DNA of 64,000 bases from Chloroflexota bacterium (GTDB lineage: Bacteria; Chloroflexota; Dehalococcoidia; Lucifugimonadales; JADFKI01), in assembly GCA_009840355.1 (NCBI GenBank), contig VXNZ01000056.1:124001-188000 (forward strand). Direction: 5' to 3'. The position numbers and the translations under genes were made by a program. Below are positions 51,945 to 60,701 of this stretch, piece by piece; position 1 is the first letter of the stretch; every line of letters starts with the position of its first letter. The notes below the pieces were generated by a model. The model was not told where the DNA came from. It made no database searches and was given only the letters and a program-made list of their open reading frames with translations.

Positions 51945-52066
51945 TTGTCCCCGCGATAGCTGCCCCTCTGATATTATAGGCGAGTATAATGCGTCCATTC
52001 TCATTCTAGCCTCTCGCCATCGCGGGAGAAGGTGATTCATGCACAAACCACAGGGAGCATCGCACA

Positions 52067-53398
52067 ATGACTACATCTAAGGCGGACGCGGAAGTTAGGC
52101 AGTTTGTGGAGAGCACGCCGAAATCGAAGGCGCTGCAGGACGAGGCGGCGCAGTATCTGCCCGGCGGCAGCTCGCGCGGCACAGCATACTTCGCGCCATA
52201 TCCGACTTTCGTTGACCACGCCAAGGGACACCATGTTTATGATGTCGATGGCAATAGCTACCTCGACTTCATGATTAACGCGACCACGCACATCATGGGA
52301 CACGCGCACCCCGACATCGTGGCGGCGCTGCAGGAACAAGCGGCGCGCGGCAATTCGTTCAGCGGTCCGACCGAAGCACAGGTGCGGCTCGCCAAGAACC
52401 TGTGCGAGCGAGTGCCGTCGTTGGAGACAGTGCGTTTCACGAATTCCGGCACCGAAGGCACGATGATGGCAATTCGCGGCGCGCGCGCATTCACCGGCAA
52501 GCACAAGATTGCCAAGTTCGAGGGCGGCTACCACGGCTCGCACGAGTATGTGTCCGTCAGCGTGCGCCCTTCGGCGGAAGCGCTCGGTCCCGATGCCACC
52601 ACGCCCGTGCCGGAACATCCCGGACAGCCGCCAAGCGTTGCCGATGATGTGCTCACGCTGCCATACAACGACCTGCCAGCCTGCGAGACCATCATCCGCG
52701 AGAACGCTGACGAACTAGCCTGCGTCATAATGGAAGTGGTGTCATCGAGCTTCGGCTACCTGCCCGCCGAGTTGGACTTCCTACAAGGCATGCGCGCAAT
52801 CACCGAAGAGTTGGGCATCGTGCTGATATTCGACGAAGTGCAGAGCTTCCGCGTGTCGTCCGGCGGCTCGCAGGAGATGTTCGGCGTGATACCGGACATG
52901 ACGACATTCGGCAAGATTATCGGCGGCGGAATGCCCGTGGGCGCTTGGGGCGGCAGACGCGACATTATGGCGCTGTTTGACCCGTCCGCAGGCGCGCCGC
53001 TTGCCCACGCCGGCACATTCAACGCGAACCCGATGACGATGGTCGCGGGTGAGGTGGTGATGAACCACCTGACGCCCGAAGTGTACGACCGCCTGAACGC
53101 GCTGGGAGACACGCTGCGCGCCAAGCTGCGGGCGGTGTTCGACGAGCTGGAAGTGCCAGCGCAGGTAACGGGCGTGGCGTCGCTGTTCGGCATCCACTTC
53201 ACGGACGAAGCTATAGTGGACTACCGCTCCACGCTGACCGGCGACTCCGACATGACGAAGGCACTGTTCACTGGCTTGCTGAACGAAGGAATCTTGATTC
53301 AGACCGGCGGCGCAGGCGCGTTGAACACACTGACGACGGATGCTGACGTGGACGCTCTGGTGGACGGCGTGCGTAGGGTGGTCGCGCGGGTGCGGTGA
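52067..53398 (+). CDS. Class III PLP aminotransferase, glutamate-1-semialdehyde-aminomutase-like
   Basis: A 443-residue fold-type-I class III enzyme. It shows LPGGSSRGTAYFAPYP, VYDVDGNSYLDFMINATTHIMGHAHPDIV, TNSGTEGTMMAIRGARAFTG (PLP phosphate loop), FEGGYHGSHEY, LIFDEVQSFR (Asp binding the PLP ring nitrogen) and the Schiff-base Lys in TFGKIIGGGMPVGAWGG. This resembles HemL (glutamate-1-semialdehyde 2,1-aminomutase), but many such genes in this kind of genome act in catabolism of amino acids. No other heme genes are close, so I do not call it hemL. GGGAG precedes the ATG. Confidence 0.87.
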   Translation: MTTSKADAEVRQFVESTPKSKALQDEAAQYLPGGSSRGTAYFAPYPTFVDHAKGHHVYDVDGNSYLDFMINATTHIMGHAHPDIVAALQEQAARGNSFSGPTEAQVRLAKNLCERVPSLETVRFTNSGTEGTMMAIRGARAFTGKHKIAKFEGGYHGSHEYVSVSVRPSAEALGPDATTPVPEHPGQPPSVADDVLTLPYNDLPACETIIRENADELACVIMEVVSSSFGYLPAELDFLQGMRAITEELGIVLIFDEVQSFRVSSGGSQEMFGVIPDMTTFGKIIGGGMPVGAWGGRRDIMALFDPSAGAPLAHAGTFNANPMTMVAGEVVMNHLTPEVYDRLNALGDTLRAKLRAVFDELEVPAQVTGVASLFGIHFTDEAIVDYRSTLTGDSDMTKALFTGLLNEGILIQTGGAGALNTLTTDADVDALVDGVRRVVARVR

Positions 53399-53801
53399 GG
53401 GATAAGTCTCCGACGGTCCTGGGGCGAATCATCCTACCTTTAGTGGCTTCCCACCGCCGGCGAACCTTCTCGCCCAATTTCTGGAGCCTCCGCAGTAGTG
53501 CGGGAATCGAACCCGCTTTCGTACCATCCAAGGATATGGCTCCGAAGCCTGCTGCGGGCACAATGGCCTGTCACACGTCCAGCGCTCGGGCTTTCTGGAT
53601 GCCCCGTGGACACCCGACTCATCGCCGGGAACAGCATCACCTTAACCCTGCGTAGCAGTTTATTCAGTCACAGGATCATCGGAAACTTGCACCAGTATGA
53701 CAATGGTTGAGCATCCGCACAAGGCATAACGTATGATATAAAACATTCATAAAGGGAATGTATTGTTTCATGCTCTGGCCGAATGCCTTTGCCTCAGGGG
53801 T
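53399..53801. other. Intergenic region with structured elements, no gene called
   Basis: The gap separates the class III aminotransferase gene from the alpha/beta-hydrolase gene (convergent). On the minus strand GCGGGTTCGATTCCCGC (53501-53517) is a perfect T-arm-like hairpin. A GGCT/AGCC hairpin with a TCGG loop and a CCAT/ATGG hairpin lie on its 5' side. No acceptor strand complementary to the following ACTACTG could be found, so it is not a complete tRNA. A GGCGA/TCGCC hairpin is also present (about 53459). A decayed tRNA or another structured RNA is possible. Confidence 0.35.
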
Positions 53802-54587
53802 TCAATCCTTGTGCTCCCCGATGAACTTCCCTACCACGCTGTTGAACTCGGCGGCGGTCTCGAAGTAGGGAGAGTGGCCGGCGGATTCTACGATGTGCAG
53901 CCGCGCGCCGGGGATGACCTGCGATACTTCTTTCAGCACGGCAAGCGGGAATATGCGGTCTTGCGCGCCGGCGACCATCAGCGTCGGGATGGCATAATCA
54001 CCTAGCGCGTCCGGCGCGACGCCTATTTCGCCGGTGCCGGTGTCGCCGATGGGTGGGTTTAGAGCGGACATCTGCCGATACAGCAGCGCCATCGCCGAGT
54101 CGTTGTCAAACGCGTCGGGAGCGAGTGCGAGGTGCGGTTCGTTCCAAGCGATGGGGCGGTCGAGGTCTATGGTGCGGCTCTGCGCACGGGCGTCTCGCGC
54201 GGCGATGACACCCGGTGTCGTAACACCGCCCGGCGTGCCGGACAGCACTAGGCACGACACACGGTCAGGATGCGAGAGCGCGAACTGCATGCCCGTCCAG
54301 CCGCCCATGGACTGGCACACGACGACGGCGCGTTCCACTCCGGCATCGTCCATCACGGCTTGCATATCGCCGGCGAAGTGGCGCGCGTGCTTGTGCTGCT
54401 TTTCGCACTTCGACCTGCCCCAGCCACGATGATCGAACACGACGACCTTGTAATCGCGCGCAAAGTGCGCTATCTGCTGCCACCAAACGAGCGTATTGCC
54501 GCCCGCGCCGTGCGCAAACACGATAGACGCGCCCTCGCCGTGCGTCTCGTAGTAGATTATCGCGTTGTCGTTATGAACATAGGGCAT
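53802..54587 (-). CDS. Alpha/beta-fold hydrolase
   Basis: A 261-residue alpha/beta-hydrolase. It has FAHGAGGNTLVWWQQ (oxyanion strand), VVFDHRGWGRS, the nucleophile elbow VVVCQSMGGW (Ser about 93; the usual first Gly is Cys here), an Asp near AGAQDRIF and the catalytic His in VESAGHSPYFE. A complete Ser-Asp-His triad is thus available. The group includes haloalkane dehalogenases, esterases and ring-cleavage hydrolases. AAGGA precedes the ATG. Nearby CoA-transferase and hydratase genes suggest a catabolic role, not a defined one. Confidence 0.87.
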   Translation of the reverse strand: MPYVHNDNAIIYYETHGEGASIVFAHGAGGNTLVWWQQIAHFARDYKVVVFDHRGWGRSKCEKQHKHARHFAGDMQAVMDDAGVERAVVVCQSMGGWTGMQFALSHPDRVSCLVLSGTPGGVTTPGVIAARDARAQSRTIDLDRPIAWNEPHLALAPDAFDNDSAMALLYRQMSALNPPIGDTGTGEIGVAPDALGDYAIPTLMVAGAQDRIFPLAVLKEVSQVIPGARLHIVESAGHSPYFETAAEFNSVVGKFIGEHKD

Positions 54588-54690
54588 GTTTTGTCCTTCC
54601 TAACCGGGGCGTGACCAGTGCCTAACTAGGGCTTATATTTGGCATCCTGCCCATCTTGTATATCAATGTAAGTTACCGGCTGCCCACATA

Positions 54691-55887
54691 TCAGCCTAGT
54701 GCGCCGCAGTCTTTCAGCGCGGCTATTTCGGTGCCTGCATAGCCATATTGAGATAGTACTTCGTCGGAATGCTGTCCTAGCAAAGGCGCCGGCGTTCGCA
54801 CTGAGCCGGGCGTGTCGGACAACTTCACGGGGACGCCGATGTTGCGTATGCCGCCTGCTTTCGGGTGTTCCAGCGCGACCGACATTTCACGTGACTGCAC
54901 GTGCGGGTCGGCATAGACCTGCTCGATGGTGTAGATAGGACCGCACGGCACGCCCGCAGTCTCCAGAATCTTGACCCAGTGGCTTGTCGTCTTCGTGCGG
55001 AATGTCTCTTCCATTATCGGCGTGAGCGCCTCGATGCTGACCATGCGCTCCGGATTCGACGCGAAACGCTCGTCATCCAGCAAGTCTTCGCGGCCTATTG
55101 CGCGGCACATACGCTCCCAATTGTTCTGGTTCGCCGCGCCGATGTTGATATAGCCGTCCCGCGTTGCGAACGCCTGATACGGAGCAATCATGCGGTGCGC
55201 GGAACCAAGCGGACCGGCGACTTCGCCCGTCGCGAAGTATGTCGCGGACTCGTATAGTGTATAGGCGATGCCGGATTCGATGAGCGACGCATCAACATGC
55301 TGCCCTTTGCCCGTGCTCAGACGATTAATGTACGCGGTCAGGATGCCATAGGCGCAGAACATGCCGGTGTTCAGGTCTGCCATCGGCACGCCGACCTTCG
55401 CAGGTGGTGCGCCGGGGAAGCCGTTGATACTCATCAGCCCGCTCATCCCCTGCGCCACGAGGTCGAAGCCCGCGCGACTGCTGTACGGACCGGTCGTGCC
55501 AAAGCCGGACACCGTGCAGTACACGATGGCTGGATTGAGCGCGCTCACATCGTCGTAGCCAAGACCCATGCGGTCAACCACGCCGGGCCGGAAATTGTGA
55601 ATCATCACATCGGCGTCTTCAAGCATGCGGCGCACGACGGCGATGCCCTGCTCAGACTTGAGGTCGAGCACGATGCTGCGCTTATTGCGGTTGAGTGTGA
55701 GAAACGCCGCAGACTCGCCCTCGATGAAGGGCGGACCGTAGCGGCGCGTGTCGTCGCCGCCGTTGGGCTTTTCGATCTTGATGACATCCGCGCCCATGTC
55801 CGAAAGCAGCATCGTGCAGAACGGGCCGGCTAGAATCTGGCTGAAGTCGATAACCTTAATCCCCTGCAGAGGAAGTCGCTTGTTCAC
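54691..55887 (-). CDS. CaiB/BaiF-family CoA-transferase
   Basis: A 398-residue class III CoA-transferase, like formyl-CoA or carnitine CoA-transferases, moving CoA between carboxylic acids. It begins LPLQGIKVIDFSQILAGPFCTMLLSDMGADVIKIEKPNGGDDTR and has LNRNKRSIVLDLKSEQG, NFRPGVVDRMGLGYD and the catalytic Asp in GVPMADLNTGMFCAYGI (about 172). GGAG precedes the GTG start at 55887. It lies upstream of the hydrolase gene and downstream of an enoyl-CoA hydratase gene, on the same strand, so the three probably serve one acyl-CoA pathway (inference). Confidence 0.9.
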   Translation of the reverse strand: MNKRLPLQGIKVIDFSQILAGPFCTMLLSDMGADVIKIEKPNGGDDTRRYGPPFIEGESAAFLTLNRNKRSIVLDLKSEQGIAVVRRMLEDADVMIHNFRPGVVDRMGLGYDDVSALNPAIVYCTVSGFGTTGPYSSRAGFDLVAQGMSGLMSINGFPGAPPAKVGVPMADLNTGMFCAYGILTAYINRLSTGKGQHVDASLIESGIAYTLYESATYFATGEVAGPLGSAHRMIAPYQAFATRDGYINIGAANQNNWERMCRAIGREDLLDDERFASNPERMVSIEALTPIMEETFRTKTTSHWVKILETAGVPCGPIYTIEQVYADPHVQSREMSVALEHPKAGGIRNIGVPVKLSDTPGSVRTPAPLLGQHSDEVLSQYGYAGTEIAALKDCGALG

Positions 55888-55944
55888 TGGGCTACTCCAA
55901 TAATCAACTGTGGATATACTAGATACAAGACTATTTCATAAGTC

Positions 55945-55990
55945 TCTTCCCCCTATTGGAGGAAGGTTAGGATGGGAGCAATAGGGTGAA
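55945..55990 (+). repeat. Family B dispersed repeat
   Basis: CTTCCCCCTATTGGAGGAAGG is followed by TTAGGATGGGAGCAATAGGG. This is the best-preserved copy of the family, with clear near-palindromic halves. It lies between the CoA-transferase and the enoyl-CoA hydratase genes. Confidence 0.7.
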
Positions 55991-56019
55991 TCAGCGCCGG
56001 AGACGACATGCATAATACC

Positions 56020-56850
56020 CTACTCGCCCTTGAATACGGGCGTGCGGCGCTCAATGAAGGCGGCGCGTCCTTCGTGGAAGTCCGCGCTGTCGAAGTTGGC
56101 GAACGGCAAGTCTTCCTCTTCCTGCGACAAGCCTTCGCCGGACGGGTTACACAGCGTGATGTCGCGGATGCGCTTGTTGCGCTTGTGGCTGAGCGGCGCG
56201 AGTTCTGCCATCTCGCGAGCGAGCGCGTATGTATAATCGCGCAGTTCGTCCGCTCCGAGCAATGTCGTAATCAAGCCGATGCGGTGCGCTTCGTGCGCGT
56301 CAATCAGCCTGCCGCTGAGCAGGATGTACGACGCGTTGCCCGGTCCCACGAGTTGGACGAGGCGACGCATTTCGCCATAGCCGACGAGGATGCCAAGCCG
56401 CGCGATAGGGATACCGAAGCGGCTGTCGGCGGACGCGATGCGGATGTCCGTAGCCATAGAAAACTCACAGCCGCCGCCAACACAGAAGCCACGAATCATG
56501 GATATGGTCGGCTTGGACATCGCCTCCACAGCATCCATCGCGCCATCAAAAGCCGCCGCATAGACTTTGGCAATCTGCGAGTTGATGCGATACTGCTCGA
56601 AGTCCTTGATATCCGCGCCAGCCGAGAACGCCCTATCCCCCGCGCCGGTGAACACGACCACGCGCACCGAATCGTCGCGTTCCAGATCAATCGCAATACG
56701 TTGCAGTTCAAGCCAGCCCGCGTAGCTAATCGCATTGCGCTGCGTCGGCCTGTTGAATATCACCGTGGCAACGCCGCCATCGTGCTCGACCAATATATCG
56801 TTCTGTTCGTTGGAATTATCGCTCACTATCTCTTTCTCGCTTATGCTCAC
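56020..56850 (-). CDS. Enoyl-CoA hydratase/isomerase family protein
   Basis: A 276-residue crotonase-fold enzyme with VATVIFNRPTQRNAISYAGWLELQ, the CoA/oxyanion segments GAGDRAFSAGADIKDF (about 68-83) and MIRGFCVGGGCEFSMATDIRIASADSRFGIP (about 116-146). The usual second active-site Glu position of hydratases has RLGILVGYGEMRRLVQLVG. It probably hydrates or isomerises an unsaturated acyl-CoA. The start is GTG at 56850, with AAGG ten bases before. It is separated by 130 bases, including a family B repeat, from the CaiB/BaiF gene downstream. Confidence 0.87.
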   Translation of the reverse strand: MSISEKEIVSDNSNEQNDILVEHDGGVATVIFNRPTQRNAISYAGWLELQRIAIDLERDDSVRVVVFTGAGDRAFSAGADIKDFEQYRINSQIAKVYAAAFDGAMDAVEAMSKPTISMIRGFCVGGGCEFSMATDIRIASADSRFGIPIARLGILVGYGEMRRLVQLVGPGNASYILLSGRLIDAHEAHRIGLITTLLGADELRDYTYALAREMAELAPLSHKRNKRIRDITLCNPSGEGLSQEEEDLPFANFDSADFHEGRAAFIERRTPVFKGE

Positions 56851-56879
56851 TTGTGTATTGCCTTCGTAGAAAACTCAGG

Positions 56880-57548
56880 CTAGAACGCAGGCTCCCAGAT
56901 TGACTTTAGGTTTAGCGTAAAGCCGGGCAACTCCGGTTCTGAGGAAATGCTATCGGGGTTGTCCAATATCTCGGGCTGTGCGCCGAGGCGGTAGATGTGC
57001 GCTTGCCGTGTGGATGGGTCAAGCAACCAGCCTAGCCTTGCGCCGTTTGCTATGTATTCTTCCATCTTCGCCTGCAAAACGCTCAGTCTGTCGGATGGGG
57101 ATCGCAGTTCGACAACGAAGTCGGGGCATATCTGCGTGAAGCCTCTCTTCTGCTCTGGTGTCAGCGCAGCAAGACGAGATTTCAGTACCCACGAGGCATC
57201 CGGCGAGCGAACAGCGCCGTTAGGCAGCGTGAAGCCCGCGCTAGAACCAAACAAGATTCCTCTGCTATCAGCCCTCGCCCAAACTCCTAAGTCAATCACG
57301 ATTTCCGATTCGGTGGCGCCGGTTTCGCTGCTAGCAGGTGGCATTATTTCAATCACTCCTTCACAATTGCGCTCGATGCGCAGCACATCGTTTTGCGCGC
57401 AGAACTGCTCGAACTGCTCGTCGGTCATCGTTATCGCAGGCTCGAACTTGAGCGACAGGGGAGCGATGCCTTCTTCTGTTGCCGGGCTTTTCGGTGTCGC
57501 CTGGCTAACCGGTCTGGTAACCGTCTGCGTTGTCATAGCGGTTGTCAT
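56880..57548 (-). CDS. Uma2-family (DUF820) PD-(D/E)XK nuclease-like protein
   Basis: A 222-residue protein of the Uma2/DUF820 family, a restriction-endonuclease-like fold common in cyanobacteria, Chloroflexi and other multicellular or filamentous bacteria. Visible are MTDEQFEQFCAQND, IEIMPPASSETG, RSPDASWVLKSRLAAL (catalytic Asp), PDFVVELRSPSDRLSVLQAKMEEYIANGARLGWLLDP (ELxSxxD and the Lys) and the end part. All PD-(D/E)XK positions look intact. AGGAG precedes the ATG at 57548 with an 8-base spacer; the frame extends 20 codons upstream but the initiation site is poorer. Its biological role is unknown. Confidence 0.87.
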   Translation of the reverse strand: MTTAMTTQTVTRPVSQATPKSPATEEGIAPLSLKFEPAITMTDEQFEQFCAQNDVLRIERNCEGVIEIMPPASSETGATESEIVIDLGVWARADSRGILFGSSAGFTLPNGAVRSPDASWVLKSRLAALTPEQKRGFTQICPDFVVELRSPSDRLSVLQAKMEEYIANGARLGWLLDPSTRQAHIYRLGAQPEILDNPDSISSEPELPGFTLNLKSIWEPAF

Positions 57549-57613
57549 AGCGGCGTCTCCTGTGTTATCAATGCAGTGTGGCGTTCTTTCGTGAATCGCG
57601 GTGCGCACCTGCC

Positions 57614-58570
57614 TTAGCCAAACTGTGGGACAATCTCGCTTAGGAATGTGTCGAGTTGGCGCTCTTGCTCAAAGGATGCAAAGCGCACTATGACCGTTTG
57701 AGCGCCGGCTTCGCCGTACTGCGAAATGCGCTCGGCGACTCGCCGCGGATTGCCGAACGGCCCCCATCGGTCGCCCCAGATGTTCGCACCATAGTACTGG
57801 TGCAAGAATGTGTCGGCTTCCTCGCCGGCGGCGGCTTCGTCTTCGCGCAGATTCACAGTCATGTAGTATGTCGCCTCAGGCGCGCCAGGGTCGCCGCCGT
57901 ACTCTGCCGTGTAGCCGCGCACCCGGTCCACCACGCGGGCGTATTCGTCCGGATAATCGGAGATGGACATGAAGCCCGCGCCCAGTTTTGCGGCTCGCTG
58001 GAACTGCCGCTCTCGTCCCGCCCGCCAATGGCACGCCACCAGGAACGGCACACCATCGGGCTGCAGCGCGCGTGGACGCACGCTGACATCATCGAGAGCA
58101 AAGTGCTTGCCTGCGAATGTGACGCCCTCGCCGCTTGTCAGGCGATTAGTGATTTCCAGCACTTCCTCGAACCTGCTTGCGCGCCTTGACGGCTTCACGC
58201 CGACATTGAGCCATTCCCGCTGCTGTGCGTCGTTGAACGCGCCGCCGACGCCTGCGCCGAGAATCAGCCGTCCGCCGGACACGGTGTCAACGGTCGCTGC
58301 CATTTGCGCGAGCGATACGGGGTGGCGCAGCGCGGGCAGCATCACCGCCGTGCCGAGCCGCACTCTTCGCGTGCGCATCGCAATCGCCGAGAGCGTGGTC
58401 AGCGGTTCGAGGCGCGGCTTTGCGGTGAGGCTGTCGCCGACCCAGACTGAATCCAAGCCCGCCTGTTCCGCCGATTCCGCCATCGCCAGCAGCGGCTCGA
58501 TGCTTGGCGGCTCGTCGCTGCCCATCACCAGACCGCGCGTTGGGAGAAGTATGCCGAGTTTCAAATTCAT
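57614..58570 (-). CDS. LLM-class F420-dependent oxidoreductase in the F420 operon
   Basis: A 318-residue luciferase-like TIM barrel: LKLGILLPTRGLVMG, SAEQAGLDSVWVGDSL (about 35-50), RTRRVRLGTAVMLPALRHPVSLAQMAATVDTVSGGRLILGAGVGG (about 85-128) and PFLVACHWRAGRERQFQRAAKLGAGFMSI. The ATG overlaps the end of cofC by 4 bases (ATGA), so it is translated with the F420 biosynthesis genes. That makes F420 the probable cofactor. Its substrate is unknown. A second LLM protein is encoded at 46679-47614. Confidence 0.9.
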   Translation of the reverse strand: MNLKLGILLPTRGLVMGSDEPPSIEPLLAMAESAEQAGLDSVWVGDSLTAKPRLEPLTTLSAIAMRTRRVRLGTAVMLPALRHPVSLAQMAATVDTVSGGRLILGAGVGGAFNDAQQREWLNVGVKPSRRASRFEEVLEITNRLTSGEGVTFAGKHFALDDVSVRPRALQPDGVPFLVACHWRAGRERQFQRAAKLGAGFMSISDYPDEYARVVDRVRGYTAEYGGDPGAPEATYYMTVNLREDEAAAGEEADTFLHQYYGANIWGDRWGPFGNPRRVAERISQYGEAGAQTVIVRFASFEQERQLDTFLSEIVPQFG

Positions 58571-59229
58571 AAGTCTTTCTCGTCGCTTGTTGGGGTTGAG
58601 AGTGCCTTCGCCTGCATCATTTTCGACAGGAAGCCCGGCTGAAGTCGATCACACAGGGCAAGGTCTTCGGGCGTATCCAAATCCAAGCCCAAGCCGTCGC
58701 TCAAGCATACAGCATATTGGATTCCGAGCGACGACGCCTGCCGCTTGTGCTTTACGAAGCTATCTTTGCCGAGCAGCGCGGGGAACGACAGGCATTGCGG
58801 TATCAGCATTGCGTTTGTGCCGCCGTCCTGTTGCGCCGGCGAGAACACGAGGGTTTCGCCGCCGCCGGACGCTTGCACAATTTTGTAGATGTCGGCGGCA
58901 GTGATGAACGGCAAATCCGCGGGCAGATAGAGCGCGGGCAATCCTTCGTCACAAGCGTTCTGCAGCGCGAATGTCAGCGAGTCGTTCAGGTTGTCGGCAG
59001 GGTCTTCGTGCCATACGGCACCGGCGCATTCTGCACCCTGACGCACAGCATCGTCGCCGCCGATAACCCATACTTCGCCGAGCGCCTGATGTGCCGCCAC
59101 GACGACTCTGCTGAACATGGCGAGGCTCAATTCGGCGCGTTCAGTCTGCGACAGCACGCCTGCCAAGCGCGTCTTGGACTGGCTCAGCGGCTTCATAGGG
59201 ACAACTGCGACAATGCCTCGCGCGGTCAT
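58567..59229 (-). CDS. cofC: 2-phospho-L-lactate guanylyltransferase (CofC)
   Basis: CofC activates 2-phospholactate (or a related phospho-acid) with GTP, making the guanylylated donor used by CofD. The 220 residues contain VAVVPMKPLSQSKTRLAGVLS (nucleotide-binding opening), LPADLPFIT (metal Asp), DGGTNAMLIP and GLGLDLDTPEDLALC. These are the family signatures. The start ATG overlaps the end of cofD, and its end overlaps the LLM gene, so the three are one coupled operon. No key residue is missing. In some bacteria the related enzyme uses phosphoenolpyruvate (FbiD), and this cannot be told from the sequence. Confidence 0.93.
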   Translation of the reverse strand: MTARGIVAVVPMKPLSQSKTRLAGVLSQTERAELSLAMFSRVVVAAHQALGEVWVIGGDDAVRQGAECAGAVWHEDPADNLNDSLTFALQNACDEGLPALYLPADLPFITAADIYKIVQASGGGETLVFSPAQQDGGTNAMLIPQCLSFPALLGKDSFVKHKRQASSLGIQYAVCLSDGLGLDLDTPEDLALCDRLQPGFLSKMMQAKALSTPTSDEKDL

Positions 59230-60152
59230 GCGGCAAGCCCGCAGATGTATTCGGCGAGACGCACCTTGTCGTCGTCGGAGATCATCATCGTGTTCGTCAC
59301 AGCGGCACGCATCCCGAGCGCCTCTATGTCCGGCGCGCGGTCGGCGTCCACATCATCAAGCACGAATATATCGCACAGCCCGCGATACTGCTTTGCCACG
59401 CCGACGCAGGACGATTCGATGCCAAGTTCGCCCATCATTTTGGCGGCGGGGCCCTTGATCGCCTGCCCGCCGACAATGGGGCTGACCGCGACGCGCACGC
59501 CGTCAAAGCACTCGATGGCGTCGCGCACGCCGGGCACCGCAAGTATGGGCGCGACGCTGACGAACGGGTTTGAGGGGCAGAACACCAGAGCATCGCAGTC
59601 TCGCAATGCCTGCGTGAACGACAGCGACGGCTGCGCCTGTTCTGCGCCTGCGAATCGGATGCTGCTGACGACAGGTTCACAGCGGTGCTTTACGAACCAA
59701 GTCTGCATTGGAAGTTCGCCGATGGTGGTCGTCAGCATCGTGCGCACGGGGTCGTCGCTCATCGGGACAATAGGATGCGCCACGCCGAGCGCCCTTCGCA
59801 GCGAGTCCGTAACAGCGGAGAGCGGCTCGCCTTGTCGCAGCAGGTGTGTCCGGCGGATATGGGTCGCGAGGTCTTTGTCGCCGAGGTTGAACCAGCTGTC
59901 CGCGCCATAAGCGTTCAGCCGTTCCAGCGCATTGAACGTCTCGCCTGTGATGCCCCAGCCCGTCTCCGGGTTGGACAAGCCGGCGAGTGTGTACATCACT
60001 GTGTCCACATCGGGCGACACGTAAAGGCCGTGAAACTCCTCGTCATCGCCCGTATTGACCACGACGGTAAGGTCGGAAGGCGGCAAAACCCTGGACAGCC
60101 CGAGCGCCAACTTAGCGCCGCCCACGCCACCCGCAAGCGCGAGGTAGTTCAT
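59226..60152 (-). CDS. cofD: 2-phospho-L-lactate transferase (CofD)
   Basis: CofD transfers the phospholactyl group to the deazaflavin Fo, giving F420-0. The 308 residues begin MNYLALAGGVGGAKLALGLSRVL, the canonical start, and have VVVNTGDDEEFHGLYVSPDVDTVMYTLAGLSN, LGDKDLATHIRRTHLLRQGEPLSAVT, FCPSNPFVSVAPIL, IVGGQAIKGPAAKMM and the closing DDDKVRLAEYI. The ATG at 60152 is chosen; a GTG three codons earlier is also open. It is the first gene of the operon with cofC and the LLM gene. The glutamyl ligase (CofE) and Fo synthase genes are not in the window. Confidence 0.93.
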   Translation of the reverse strand: MNYLALAGGVGGAKLALGLSRVLPPSDLTVVVNTGDDEEFHGLYVSPDVDTVMYTLAGLSNPETGWGITGETFNALERLNAYGADSWFNLGDKDLATHIRRTHLLRQGEPLSAVTDSLRRALGVAHPIVPMSDDPVRTMLTTTIGELPMQTWFVKHRCEPVVSSIRFAGAEQAQPSLSFTQALRDCDALVFCPSNPFVSVAPILAVPGVRDAIECFDGVRVAVSPIVGGQAIKGPAAKMMGELGIESSCVGVAKQYRGLCDIFVLDDVDADRAPDIEALGMRAAVTNTMMISDDDKVRLAEYICGLAA

Positions 60153-60363
60153 GGGGCGCACTCACAGCCGGGGAATACGCGCGTTGCGTCCTCGCCTTGC
60201 AGAACAAGTTCGCCAAGTTCCGATAGGTTTATTGTGGATTCATCTATGCCAGTCTGCATCTTGCCCTCTCCCAGCGACCTTCCCCCAATTCTATCAACAT
60301 TCTTGCGGCGGTTTCTAGCCTGCGCTGTGTTGTGAGACAATTTAGCAAGCCAATACATACCTC

Positions 60364-60569
60364 TTCCCTGTCGGCCCTTATGGGAGAAGGTTAGGAATGA
60401 GACAAGACACAACGACTAAACGCCCAGATTGCTACCCCTGCGACTAGGTTCTGTGGACATTTGCCCAGATACGCTCATCATGTCATTCCGAAACGTAGTG
60501 AGGAATCTAAAATCGTCGCATAACAGCCTACTTTAGACTTCAGATTTCTCGCTTTCGCTCGAAATGACA
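60364..60569. repeat. Family B and family A dispersed repeats
   Basis: CTTCCCTGTCGG…GGGAGAAGGTTAGGAATG (60364-60398) is family B. TGTCATTCCGAAACGTAGTGAGG at 60481 to CGAAATGACA at 60569 is an 89-base family A copy, with inverted TGTCATT/AATGACA ends, in the reverse orientation to the copy at 21854. Both lie in the 550-base gap between the F420 operon and recF, where no gene is seen. Confidence 0.8.
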
Positions 60570-60674
60570 AGGAAATTAGAGCCATCGTCGAAATGTCCAC
60601 AAAGCCTAACTATCGTCGATCAGCGAAGTCGCCGTTTAAGGCTATGATAAAATCCAACGAAACCTATATCAGCC

Positions 60675-60680
60675 TATAAT
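60675..60680 (+). promoter_or_regulatory. Putative -10 element of recF
   Basis: TATAAT at 60675-60680 is a perfect -10 box; no convincing -35 is evident upstream. A transcript would begin near 60687, leaving only about 15 bases before the proposed ATC start codon at 60702. This limits how far upstream the start can lie. Confidence 0.4.
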
Positions 60681-60701
60681 CTCAGCGCGGCGAGGCACGA
60701 C

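Noticed and set aside
53498-53710. Plus-strand frame starting MRESNPLSYH
   Set aside because: Such peptides arise by translating the antisense of a T-arm-like sequence; no gene is supported.
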